From Thiomicrorhabdus sp. Kp2 (GTDB lineage: Bacteria > Pseudomonadota > Gammaproteobacteria > Thiomicrospirales > Thiomicrospiraceae), in NCBI RefSeq assembly GCF_000478585.1, contig NZ_ARWI01000001.1:186001-250000 (forward strand): a stretch of 64,000 nucleotides of DNA, written 5' to 3'. Positions 47,203 through 54,463 of this stretch are shown here, piece after piece; positions within the stretch are counted from its first letter, which is position 1, and each line of letters opens with the position of its first letter. Under the pieces are notes generated by a model that had not been told where the DNA came from, ran no database searches, and was given only the letters and a program-made list of their open reading frames with translations. Both the position numbers and the translations under genes were made by a program.

Positions 47203-47307
47203 AAGATTTACTTGAAATAAATAAAGCGAACACATAAGTTTCAAGAAATAGAACCATGCCTTTTGCCTTGGCTAGCCACTTTACTAAAAAAGATTTATTT
47301 CAAAACC

Positions 47308-47937
47308 TTATAAAGGTGACTTACCGCCTTTTATAAGAAGCCAAATAGCAAACGACATCTCACCCAAAATGCTTGGGACGGCCACTAGTGCCAAGAAAAC
47401 CGAAGCATAAGTCTCATAATTTAGCAGCATAAAATGAGCAGCTGTATCTAGCATATACATCACGCCAGCAATCACCAAAAAGGTGGCAATGATTTTAGGT
47501 TTACCTATTATTTTGCCTAGCAAGATAAGATGAATTCCAAAAAAGAAGAGTCCAATAAGCCAAATAGTATTAAAAGTATCAACTTGCTTTAAAATCTCTT
47601 CACTTGTCGTTTAAGCAAGCGTCATGGGAAGCGCGAAAATGGCAATCCCCATAATTACCGCGTGCATCATTCTAAACAATAGACTTAATAACGATAATGA
47701 ATGGCGCTTAAACAACTCATAAAGCGCCCATGCGATAATGACATCACAAACAACCGTTATCATAAAAGCTAAAATGCCTACTCGTACAAAAACGGGGTTT
47801 TGCTGAACCGTGACTAAGGGGGTGTTTATCAAAGATTCAATCACAAAAAAGTTAGCAAATATGGCGGTAAAGAAAATAATTAAATAACTTACTCCCACAG
47901 CCAAAGAGAGTGTTCTTTGATCAATTGTTGAATTCAT
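47308..47937 (-). pseudogene. DUF4386 membrane protein gene interrupted by one in-frame TAA
   Basis: Reading the minus strand from ATG 47937, 108 codons run to a TAA at 47613-47611. The same frame then stays open for another 100 codons to 47308. The segment after the stop (for example FNTIWLIGLFFFGIHLILLG) is the expected continuation of a DUF4386 integral membrane protein, whose usual length is 210-230 residues. So this is one gene split by a single nonsense codon, not two genes. Six hydrophobic helices are recognisable. A C-to-T change from CAA would create the stop. The rest of the frame is undamaged, so the mutation looks recent. Readthrough or a sequencing error cannot be excluded. Confidence 0.82.
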
Positions 47938-48020
47938 ACTTTACCCCCATCCGTATCATTCATAAACGGCATTAAATCTAGCGTAATCAAATGAAATCTT
48001 GCTCATAAAGTAAAAGTGCT

Positions 48021-49040
48021 CTAAGCACTCGCTATAACCACACTCAATGCAATAACATAAACACTCAAAATAAGCGCGCTTTCAAATCCAATTCGGCCAA
48101 TACCATAGGTCTCACGCCGCACCATACCCAACAATAATATCGCCGTCATTAAAATACTGACCAGACCCCATGTCATCTGAACAGGTGCCATATCATGATA
48201 GATAGACCCTTCAGAATAGCCCGCATCCGCTGCCGCAACCACCAACATATTAAAACAATTTGTTCCAAATATATTGCTTACCGCAAGGGTTAGCGCGCCA
48301 ATACGTATGGCAGCAATCGTGGTTACCAACTCTGGTGTAGAGGTTGCAAAGGCGGTAAACAAACCACCCACTAAAGTTTCTGACATTCCTGTCTGATCGG
48401 CAATATTTTTAGCAGCTTCCATCAATATCCACCCCGCTACCCCCGTTAAAATAGCCATACTAAAAAAGCCAAACCATACGCCATTAAGCTTTTTATTTGG
48501 GTGTTTGCCAGGTTCATCGGTAACGGTTTGATGAGTCTGCTTTGGAAACCACATTGGTTTAGTTTGTGTTCGGTGAACCAAATGCAAACCAAACAGATAG
48601 GCTGCAATAATCACTGGAGTAACGGGATGCATATTCCAATAAGTGACTGGTGGAGTAAATACCGCTAGCAATGGCAAAGTTAATAATACAATCAATAACC
48701 CCGCTAACATCAAATTAACCGTAGAGGCCGCCGCATGTTCTAAATTCGCCTTACGGTAAAAGATGTCGGCCACCCCAAGAAAGACCAAATTTACCGCCAT
48801 ACTCCCCATCACGTTACTCATGGCTAAATCGGGTCTGGAATCTACTGCGGCACTTAAGGTTGCCGCAAAGTCAGGCAAAGACGTTACGCCCGCTAACAGC
48901 AAGACCCCAAACAACGCTTCACCCAATCCTGTTTGATCGGCTAGGGTGTCAGCCTGTTTAGCCAGTTTGCTACCCGCAATCACAATCACTAGGGCTGCAA
49001 TGCTAAAAGCGATAATACTCATGGTTAGGGAAGTAAGCAT
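48021..49040 (-). CDS. Sodium/calcium exchanger family (CaCA) protein
   Basis: The 339-residue protein has about ten transmembrane helices in two inverted halves. Each half carries a family alpha-repeat: GEALFGVLLLAGVTSLPDFAATLSAA with SNVMGSMAVNLVFLG, and ETLVGGLFTAFATSTPELVTTIAAI with SNIFGTNCFNMLVV. These bind the cations. A cytosolic loop (residues about 155-190) separates the halves. Confidence 0.9.
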   Translation of the reverse strand: MLTSLTMSIIAFSIAALVIVIAGSKLAKQADTLADQTGLGEALFGVLLLAGVTSLPDFAATLSAAVDSRPDLAMSNVMGSMAVNLVFLGVADIFYRKANLEHAAASTVNLMLAGLLIVLLTLPLLAVFTPPVTYWNMHPVTPVIIAAYLFGLHLVHRTQTKPMWFPKQTHQTVTDEPGKHPNKKLNGVWFGFFSMAILTGVAGWILMEAAKNIADQTGMSETLVGGLFTAFATSTPELVTTIAAIRIGALTLAVSNIFGTNCFNMLVVAAADAGYSEGSIYHDMAPVQMTWGLVSILMTAILLLGMVRRETYGIGRIGFESALILSVYVIALSVVIASA

Positions 49041-49221
49041 AACAATCTCATTCAGTTAGAAGGTACTATTAATTTCTTGTAACATTTTATTGTTTAAATG
49101 GGCTGAGTAATATTCATAAATACTAGAGCATATTCTTGATCTATATATGAATTGATAATAGCATTATTGGTCATAAAAGGTTAGCGTGCCTTTTAAAACC
49201 ATAATCAAGAACTGGCTTCAT

Positions 49222-49260
49222 AATTTATCTGTTACCAGGCCTGGTAACTCCAGATAAATT
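49222..49260. terminator. Long hairpin centred on the palindrome
   Basis: AATTTATCTG (49222-49231) and CAGATAAATT (49251-49260) are exact complements flanking TTACCAGGCCTGGTAA, giving a stem of roughly 17 bp. There is no T-run, but the placement 3' of the island's last gene suggests an end-of-transcript or boundary role. Confidence 0.55.
49234..49245. repeat. Palindrome ACCAGGCCTGGT, copy 14 (intergenic)
   Basis: Core of the hairpin at 49222-49260. Confidence 0.95.
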
Positions 49261-49452
49261 CAGATATTAACCTGTCAACAATGTCTTCTCTTGAAAATGA
49301 ATTTGAAGCAAATCTCTTAGAGAATTTAACAAAATAACTCTGCCTAACAGACTGAAAATTTCTTGAAAATTGGTCTTGGTTAAAACTCATGCTCTCAGAC
49401 CAAACGTTTAAGATGTACGGTGCAAATGCGCACCTTGTTATGTTTGTTACTT

Positions 49453-49989
49453 TTACCAATATATAGGATCATTGAATGCCTTAACGCATGTGGGGCGTTC
49501 TTTTATGGTTGGAATCGCGCCCTCCACCAAGGATTGACCTAACCAACCTTCTGGCATTGAAAGTTTAAGGGGAGCTTGGATAACACTTTCTGGGAGTGCC
49601 TGAAAACCAACTTTGGAATAGAAAGATGGGTCACCATAGGTGATAGCAACATCCACAGAACGGCTTTTCAATTCATTAAGCCCAAAGTTTATTAGTGATT
49701 GTCCAATGCCTTTTCCCTGATATTCAGCGCTCACAGCAACCGGAGCAAGCATGTAAACCTGGATTGGTTTATCAAACCGAAGGCGTGTAAAGAAAATAGA
49801 ACCAATAAGTGATTCACTTTCATATGCTCCAATACAAATTATTTCTTCATTATCGATATCTGAAGATAACGCTGAGACTAAATTACCAATTAGCTGGCCT
49901 TCATCCTCACCTTCAGATGAAGTGAAAACAGACGTAAAAAGGCTCGTCACTTGATTATGACTATTTTTATCGAGGATTTTGTAATTCAT
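49453..49989 (-). CDS. GNAT acetyltransferase, cassette copy 1
   Basis: From the ATG at 49989 this is 178 residues, starting MNYKILDKNSHNQV; an upstream frame-start at 50034 would run into the attC site. The GNAT acetyl-CoA motif is VAVSAEYQGKGIGQSLINFGL (Q/RxxGxG/A). The protein is clearly paralogous to the cassette gene at 54464-55000, about two thirds identical by eye. Its substrate is unknown; relatives act on small molecules or peptides. Cassette-type location. Confidence 0.85.
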   Translation of the reverse strand: MNYKILDKNSHNQVTSLFTSVFTSSEGEDEGQLIGNLVSALSSDIDNEEIICIGAYESESLIGSIFFTRLRFDKPIQVYMLAPVAVSAEYQGKGIGQSLINFGLNELKSRSVDVAITYGDPSFYSKVGFQALPESVIQAPLKLSMPEGWLGQSLVEGAIPTIKERPTCVKAFNDPIYW

Positions 49990-50030
49990 TCTTTTATCTT
50001 TTGAATAGACTTTGTAAGCAATTTTTAGAA

Positions 50031-50108
50031 ACATAACGTTGTAAATTAACCAGCGGCATAAATCGGAACGGAGTTTGATTCCGTCTGAGTTAACTTGGCC
50101 AGTTATGA
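50031..50108 (-). repeat. attC-like recombination site 1
   Basis: CATAAC (50032-50037) and GTTATG (50102-50107) are the outer arms. Inside, AAATTAACCAGCGG pairs with the strand containing CCGTCTGAGTTAACTT, leaving one or two extrahelical bases, and a second hairpin forms the tip. This is the folded-attC pattern. It lies 3' of the MmcQ-like gene on its strand. Confidence 0.72.
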
Positions 50109-50112
50109 GTTT

Positions 50113-50469
50113 TCACTGTTGTTCTAGTTTACCTCTATTAACTTTGGTTAGTTTACTGACCACTAACTTATATGAACCATTCGCTAAATCAATTAACATA
50201 TCCTCAGACAATTCACCAGTAAGTGAAATCGTTATCCAGTGCTTTTTATTCATATAGTAACCTGGCACGACTGATTCGAATTGACTTACCAAAACCTCAT
50301 TATCGGCTGGAGCACATTTAAGCGTTACTCGTGGAATATCCTCTTGCTGCGATACCAAAGCAAACATTTTTCCCATAACTTTAAATACTAAAGCTTCCGG
50401 GCCAAATGGATAACTAGCCTCTGAGCCTTTTAGCGTTGATAGATATTTTTCAAGTTTATCTTTATTCAT
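50113..50469 (-). CDS. MmcQ/YjbR family protein
   Basis: From the second ATG (50469, with AAGG eight bases upstream) this is 118 residues, MNKDKLEKYLSTLKGSEASYPFGPEALVFKVMGKMFALV. Motifs typical of MmcQ/YjbR include the F/YPFGPE segment and VVPGYYMNKKHWITI. The fold is related to CyaY and suggests DNA binding; function unknown. The longer frame upstream is sequence of the inserted RAYT element. Confidence 0.85.
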   Translation of the reverse strand: MNKDKLEKYLSTLKGSEASYPFGPEALVFKVMGKMFALVSQQEDIPRVTLKCAPADNEVLVSQFESVVPGYYMNKKHWITISLTGELSEDMLIDLANGSYKLVVSKLTKVNRGKLEQQ

Positions 50470-50515
50470 TTCGGACATCCTTGCTACTAATAGTTCATTA
50501 GGGTCAATCTTATTA

Positions 50516-51407
50516 GGGTCAGGTCTTGCCTTTTGCCTTAACAATACGACTAACACGTGAATAATGTAACCCAAAATGATTCCCTATCGCCTTCATACTA
50601 AAAGCCCCTGTTTCATAGGCTTTACATATTGCGACATCTCTATCAATATACTGGCTTTCAAAGTAGGTAATCGGTTTTGCTACTTTTCGTGTTTGTGCAG
50701 ATGGGCTTTCTTCTAGGCTTGTTTTTGAAGATATTTTGCTTTGCATATTTTTGATAAAAGATTCATCACCAAGATATATTTGATTTTTTAATTCATCCCA
50801 TATCTTAGGTTGATTCATCCCCTCCGAAACAAACTCTCGATACACCTTTGCAGCATTAATCTTTTGGTCTGAAAAAGAAGATAAAATCCAGTCTACAGTT
50901 AGCCAGTTTTCAACTGAGGTAAAGCCTGCTGTTGAACGATAACTACTCCATGGCCAATCTTGAGCCGTAAGCACCTTGTTTGCTCTTACAGGATTCAATA
51001 CAATATAGCGTGCTAATTCCAATAAATATGAATCTTTTTGAACCAAAATAGCTTTGTATCGCCCTTGAAAGACATGGCCAACTCTATTATGTGTGCGATT
51101 AAATCGTTGAGTGTACACTCCGTTTAAATGTCGCATACCTTTAGATAAGTTACCATCGGGAGTTTCAACCAAGAGATGATAATGGTTGGACATTAAACAA
51201 TAAGCATGAATAACCCAATTAAAGCGTTCACACACTTCTTTTAGTATCTCAAGAAACATTGTTCTATCTTTATCATCACGATAGATATCTTCTTGGGCAT
51301 TACCCCTTGATGTCACATGATATAAAGCACCTGCAAATTCTATTCTTAATGGTCTTGTCATAAAAACAACTTAACACGACAGAATAGCAAAAGGCAAGAC
51401 CTGACCC
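50516..51407 (-). mobile_element. RAYT (Y1 transposase) element with 21-bp inverted repeats
   Basis: A 21-bp sequence beginning GGGTCAGGTCTTG (50516-50536) recurs as an exact inverted copy ending CAAGACCTGACCC (51387-51407). Between them lies one gene, a REP-associated tyrosine transposase, whose TGA stop falls inside the left repeat. The element sits between the MmcQ-like gene and the 102-residue gene, where an attC would be expected, so it probably disrupted one. Size 892 bp. Confidence 0.85.
50519..51361 (-). CDS. REP-associated tyrosine transposase (Y1_Tnp)
   Basis: The 280-residue protein has the RAYT start MTRPLRIEFAGALYHVTSRGN, the HUH motif in YCLMSNHYHLLVETPDG (HYHL, residues about 63-66), and the catalytic Tyr in HLNGVYTQRFNRTHNRVGHVFQGRYKA. 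A C-terminal helix-turn-helix (AIGNHFGLHYSRVSRIVKA) is of the kind used to bind hairpins. It is full length and apparently intact. RAYTs move or maintain palindromic repeats. Confidence 0.93.
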   Translation of the reverse strand: MTRPLRIEFAGALYHVTSRGNAQEDIYRDDKDRTMFLEILKEVCERFNWVIHAYCLMSNHYHLLVETPDGNLSKGMRHLNGVYTQRFNRTHNRVGHVFQGRYKAILVQKDSYLLELARYIVLNPVRANKVLTAQDWPWSSYRSTAGFTSVENWLTVDWILSSFSDQKINAAKVYREFVSEGMNQPKIWDELKNQIYLGDESFIKNMQSKISSKTSLEESPSAQTRKVAKPITYFESQYIDRDVAICKAYETGAFSMKAIGNHFGLHYSRVSRIVKAKGKT

Positions 51408-51427
51408 CGTAGTCTCTTTTTTCGCCG

Positions 51428-51736
51428 TTACTGGTTGCCCCCATCTTTGTATTGTCGAATACACCTCTCCACTTCCTTTTTCAATATGCCGTGCTGAGAA
51501 ATAGGAAAGGCAGTCCAACGGAATACCGTGCCATCTTTGAATTTAAAGCACACAGGAATAGCACCTATTTTTGCATGGAAATACACCAACTCAGAAATGT
51601 GTTTTGGCGTTCTACTGAAAAAGGGCCAAACCTTAAAGTGAATATAGCCATTAACAATCTTCACTTTCGCAGGGATACAAAAAACGAAAATCGTAAAAAA
51701 AATCGCTAAAACACCAATAACATCAAGAAAACTCAT
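51428..51736 (-). CDS. Hypothetical membrane-anchored cassette protein
   Basis: This 102-residue protein has one N-terminal helix (LDVIGVLAIFFTIFVFCIPA) and a C-terminal basic domain (FKFKDGTVFRWTAFPI, KKEVERCIRQYKDG) with a PH-like look. No family name is assigned. It ends just outside the RAYT inverted repeat and has lost the attC expected at its 3' side. Confidence 0.6.
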   Translation of the reverse strand: MSFLDVIGVLAIFFTIFVFCIPAKVKIVNGYIHFKVWPFFSRTPKHISELVYFHAKIGAIPVCFKFKDGTVFRWTAFPISQHGILKKEVERCIRQYKDGGNQ

Positions 51737-51774
51737 GTTTTTACTACTCTGCCCCTCTTTTCCCTGAACTCAAA

Positions 51775-51855
51775 CTAACATACCGTAAACACTTAACCTA
51801 CCGTTATTACTAAACTCGCTTAGCGTAGTTTGTCCCAGTTTAAGTACTTGTTATA
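51775..51855 (-). repeat. attC-like site 2
   Basis: On the minus strand TATAACAAGTACTTAAAC opens the site and TATGTTAG closes it, with a central AAACT...AGTTT stem. The inner arms match through ACTTAA only, so it is a weaker match than sites 1 and 4. It is 3' of the ASCH gene. Confidence 0.5.
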
Positions 51856-51858
51856 TTA

Positions 51859-52323
51859 TTAAGGATATACGGTTTTGAACTGCTCCAAAACAAGCAACAT
51901 ATCCTCAGATGGCGCAATATTTAGCTCTTCACATTCTTTCGAAAAGAAATTCCAATGCGCGTTTTTCCACCACTCAAGACTCTTGTCGCCCTCACCTTCC
52001 AAGGCTGCAAACTCTGCGTTTACTTCATTGTATTTGCATTTAGTCACAGAGGTTACTTCAATAATACAAACGGGAGCACCATCCCAGTTTGTCACCACTT
52101 GAAGATGACCAACTTTTGGCAAGGTTTCGCCTTGTTCGCTATACCAAACATTTAAACTACACGATGCTCGCTTTTCACCACGTAATATTAAGTCAGCACA
52201 AACATTTGCGTTGTATTCATCAGCGCAAAAATAATCAGCGCTAAATGAGCTGTACTTCGATGCAGCCGCATCGGACAAGCTATTAAGGTATTGTTCTAAA
52301 TATGATTTGCTTTTTTCATCCAT
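51859..52323 (-). CDS. ASCH domain protein
   Basis: From ATG 52323 this is 154 residues (MDEKSKSYLEQYLNSL). The ASCH fold (PUA-like) is indicated by CADLILRGEKRASCSLNVWY, GHLQVVTNWDGAPVCIIEVTSV, and the ending EGEGDKSLEWWKNAHWNFF. ASCH proteins bind RNA or hydrolyse modified nucleosides (YqfB-type amidohydrolases). Common in integron cassettes. A longer frame to 52380 has no clear ribosome-binding site. Confidence 0.85.
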   Translation of the reverse strand: MDEKSKSYLEQYLNSLSDAAASKYSSFSADYFCADEYNANVCADLILRGEKRASCSLNVWYSEQGETLPKVGHLQVVTNWDGAPVCIIEVTSVTKCKYNEVNAEFAALEGEGDKSLEWWKNAHWNFFSKECEELNIAPSEDMLLVLEQFKTVYP

Positions 52324-52350
52324 GATATTAGCTCGATACTTGTTTAAAAT

Positions 52351-52380
52351 ATATAACGCCACGTTCAGCGACTTGTTCAC
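52351..52380 (-). repeat. Possible truncated attC
   Basis: On the minus strand GAACAAGTCGC and GGCGTTATAT lie close together (about 30 bp), resembling the two ends of an attC with the middle deleted. It is 3' of the Vat-like gene. Confidence 0.35.
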
Positions 52381-52392
52381 TAGAATTTTTTA

Positions 52393-53031
52393 CTAAAAAT
52401 CACTTGCGTACCGAAGAGCAACTAGATCACTGCCAACTATCGCTTCAAGGTTTTCAGTGATTTTTTCTTCACTCCAATCCCACCAAGCTATTTCTAATAG
52501 TTCATTAATTGTACTTTCATCAAATCGATATTTAATGACTTTGGCAGGATTACCGCCTACAACGCAGTAAGATGGGACATCAGATACCACGACAGACTTA
52601 CTCGCTATTATTGCACCATTGCCAATTTTGATTCCCGGCATAATTGTAGCTTCATATCCAATCCAAACATCATTCCCTATTTCTGTATCACCTTTGTGGG
52701 GTAGATCACCCTCTTTGGGCATGACCTTCTCCCAACCGTTACCGAATATTTGGAATGGGTATGTAGAAAAACCAGAAATTTTATGATTAGCGCCATTCAT
52801 GATGAATTTTACGTCTTTTGCGATAGCGCAGAATTTCCCTATTAAAAGCTTATCCCCTATAAATGGAAAATGATAAAGCACGTTGCTCTCAAATCGCTCA
52901 GGGCCTTCAGGGTCATCGTAGTAGGTGTAGTCACCAACAACGATATTTTTAGACGAAATGTAGTTCTTCAAATATCCTACTTGAGGGAAACCCTTCATAG
53001 GTTCTTTATCTTCAGGATTTGGACCTTTCAA
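52393..53031 (-). CDS. Vat-type hexapeptide-repeat acetyltransferase
   Basis: The 212-residue left-handed beta-helix enzyme aligns closely with streptogramin A acetyltransferases: N-terminal GPNPEDKEPMKGF, then VGDYTYYDDPEGPERFE, KLLIGKFCAIAKDVKFIMNGANHK, FGNGWEKVMPKEGDLPHKGDTEIGNDVW, and GGNPAKVIKYRFDE. The TTG start at 53031 follows GGAGG and matches the family N-terminus, so it is preferred over ATG at codon 12. It likely O-acetylates a small xenobiotic; resistance to streptogramin is an inference. Confidence 0.87.
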   Translation of the reverse strand: MKGPNPEDKEPMKGFPQVGYLKNYISSKNIVVGDYTYYDDPEGPERFESNVLYHFPFIGDKLLIGKFCAIAKDVKFIMNGANHKISGFSTYPFQIFGNGWEKVMPKEGDLPHKGDTEIGNDVWIGYEATIMPGIKIGNGAIIASKSVVVSDVPSYCVVGGNPAKVIKYRFDESTINELLEIAWWDWSEEKITENLEAIVGSDLVALRYASDF

Positions 53032-53065
53032 AATGCCTCCGATGTGTACGTGACTTTTAATCTCT

Positions 53066-53145
53066 TAATAACCAGCGAAAAATGGTGGGCAAAAATCGCG
53101 AAGCGTTAGCCCACTGTTTTAGGATCAGTTGATTAACTTGTTATA
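53066..53145 (-). repeat. attC-like site 3
   Basis: On the minus strand it begins TATAACAAGTTAATC and ends GGTTATTA. TTAAT...AAC arms and an internal GTGGGC/GCCCAC stem form an imperfect hairpin with extrahelical bases. It is 3' of the TrpRS cassette gene. Confidence 0.65.
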
Positions 53146-53164
53146 CCTACCATATTGATTTTTT

Positions 53165-54190
53165 CTAATTAATTAAGTTAAGACCAAATGCACATTTAAC
53201 GTTATTTAACACTTGATTCGTTTCTTCTTGCGACTTTTGGCTACCAATTCGAAGAATATCTATTAATTGAGCTTTATCTGACATAAACATTTCCCTACGT
53301 TCTCTAATTGGCCTTAATATATCTTGCAAGCACTCTTCTAGAATTTTTTTGGTTGTTCCGTCACCTAAACCACCGTTTTGGTATCTTTCCTTCAGCTCAT
53401 CAATATAAACTGAGTCAGGGTGAAATGCATCTAAATAGGTAAAAACAACATTACCCCTAATTTGCCCAGGGTCTTCAACACTTAAATGATTAGGATCGGT
53501 GTACATCGACTTTACGGCTTTCGATATCTCTTTTTCACTGGAGCTCAAAAAAATACAGTTGCCCATTGATTTTGACATTTTATTTTTACCATCTGAACTT
53601 GGTAAGCGAGGCACTTTACTTAATAACGGTCGACACTCCACTAGAATATCATCTTGTGCAATATGATTTAATTTTCTCACTATCTCATTCGTTTGCTCAA
53701 TCATTGGTAATTGGTCATCACCAACAGGAATTAAAGTGGCTCTAAATGCGGTAATATCCGCGGCTTGGCTAATCGGGTATGTTAAAAAACCTGTTGGAAT
53801 TGAGCTACCAAATGATTTAGCTGAAATTTCACTTTTCACAGTGGGGTTTCTCTGTAATCTAGCAACAGAAACTAAGTTTGAATAATACATTGTCAATTCA
53901 GATAACGCGGGAATAGCTGACTGCAAACAAATAGTTGTTTTTAGAGGTTCAATGCCAACAGCCAAATAATCAGCGACAACATTCAAAATATTGGACGATA
54001 CCTTGTGTGGATTATGACCGTTATCAGTTAAGCCTTGTAAATCTGCAACTAAAATGGTCTGTTCGTGATCATGTTGTAGCTTAACTCGTTGCTGAAGCGA
54101 ACCAACAAAATGTCCGAGATGAAGCTGACCTGTTGCTCTATCTCCAGTTAATATTTTTTCTTTTTTTAAGTTTTTTCTTGGATTGTGCAT
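53165..54190 (-). CDS. trpS: Auxiliary tryptophanyl-tRNA synthetase
   Basis: From ATG 54190 (AGGAG seven bases upstream) this is 341 residues, MHNPRKNLKKEKILTGDR. The HIGH-equivalent is GQLHLGHFVGSL and the KMSKS loop is GKNKMSKSMGN. The class I core and anticodon-binding helices are complete, so it should charge tRNA-Trp. It belongs to a compact TrpRS type found as a second copy in some bacteria; auxiliary TrpRS enzymes can confer resistance to indolmycin-like inhibitors. A cassette location and a Trp-codon leader upstream support an accessory, inducible gene. A housekeeping trpS is not in the window. Confidence 0.88.
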   Translation of the reverse strand: MHNPRKNLKKEKILTGDRATGQLHLGHFVGSLQQRVKLQHDHEQTILVADLQGLTDNGHNPHKVSSNILNVVADYLAVGIEPLKTTICLQSAIPALSELTMYYSNLVSVARLQRNPTVKSEISAKSFGSSIPTGFLTYPISQAADITAFRATLIPVGDDQLPMIEQTNEIVRKLNHIAQDDILVECRPLLSKVPRLPSSDGKNKMSKSMGNCIFLSSSEKEISKAVKSMYTDPNHLSVEDPGQIRGNVVFTYLDAFHPDSVYIDELKERYQNGGLGDGTTKKILEECLQDILRPIRERREMFMSDKAQLIDILRIGSQKSQEETNQVLNNVKCAFGLNLIN

Positions 54191-54210
54191 AATATGACTC
54201 CTAATTTTTA

Positions 54211-54299
54211 CCATCGGAGACATAAATGAGGTTATTCATAAGCGGTCTTCCGACGGCTTTGAATAAATGTGATTCAGCGCCGCTCTATAAAATAGAGCG
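54211..54299 (-). promoter_or_regulatory. Candidate attenuation region upstream of trpS
   Basis: On the minus strand a stem-loop (54281-54299, CGCTCTAT/ATAGAGCG) begins right after the tandem Trp codons of the leader. Next comes AAGCCGTCGGAAGACCGCTT (54259-54240), which can fold on itself or pair with GTCTCCGATGG (54221-54211) just before the trpS ribosome-binding site. Mutually exclusive pairings of this kind are expected in ribosome-mediated attenuation. No U-run is visible, so whether control is transcriptional or translational is open. Confidence 0.5.
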
Positions 54300-54344
54300 C
54301 CACCATGAAATTGAGAATAAGTTGTATGTAGTGTTTGTTTGCAT
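54285..54344 (-). CDS. Putative Trp leader peptide (19 residues)
   Basis: ATG 54344 opens MQTNTTYNLFSISWWRSIL and stops at TAG 54287-54285. Tandem Trp codons (54305-54300) followed by Arg and Ser closely resemble the WWR core of enterobacterial TrpL. The second half sits on the stem-loop at 54281-54299. No Shine-Dalgarno is apparent, and the -10 box is so close that the mRNA could be leaderless. Confidence 0.55.
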   Translation of the reverse strand: MQTNTTYNLFSISWWRSIL

Positions 54345-54350
54345 GGATTT

Positions 54351-54379
54351 ACAATATCATTCATCAAAAAATGATTCAA
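54351..54379 (-). promoter_or_regulatory. Candidate promoter of the trpS leader
   Basis: TTGAAT (54379-54374) and TATTGT (54356-54351) on the minus strand are 17 bases apart, each 4/6 to consensus. The predicted start falls at or near the leader ATG. A cassette with its own promoter is unusual. Confidence 0.4.
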
Positions 54380-54395
54380 GGAATTTAGCTTAGTG

Positions 54396-54454
54396 GATAA
54401 CGCCTAGCTAAGCGGCGTGCATATTTGGCGCGTCCGCTGTAGCTAATTGTTATG
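54396..54454 (-). repeat. attC-like site 4
   Basis: The best attC in the window. Outer ATAAC/GTTAT arms; inner AGCTAAGCGG faces CCGCTGTAGCT with extrahelical bases, around a 15-20 base variable tip. On the minus strand it reads CATAACAATTAGC...GCTAGGCGTTATC, the expected R''-L''-L'-R' polarity, 3' of the second GNAT gene. Confidence 0.8.
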
Positions 54455-54463
54455 TTTTGGTTG

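Larger units (their letters stand above)
49041..49452. other. Gene-free interval at the array boundary
   Basis: It holds the palindrome-centred hairpin at 49222-49260 and, near 49435, an attC-like half (ATAACAAGGTGCGC with its GCACC partner on the minus strand) just 3' of the first GNAT gene. A 75-codon minus frame ends inside the palindrome and is not credited as a gene. Confidence 0.45.

Noticed and set aside
49232-49459. 75-codon minus-strand ORF downstream of GNAT-1
   Set aside because: Its start overlaps the GNAT stop and its stop lies in the iterated palindrome. There is no ribosome-binding site or family match. A shorter version beginning MSFNQDQF cannot be excluded.
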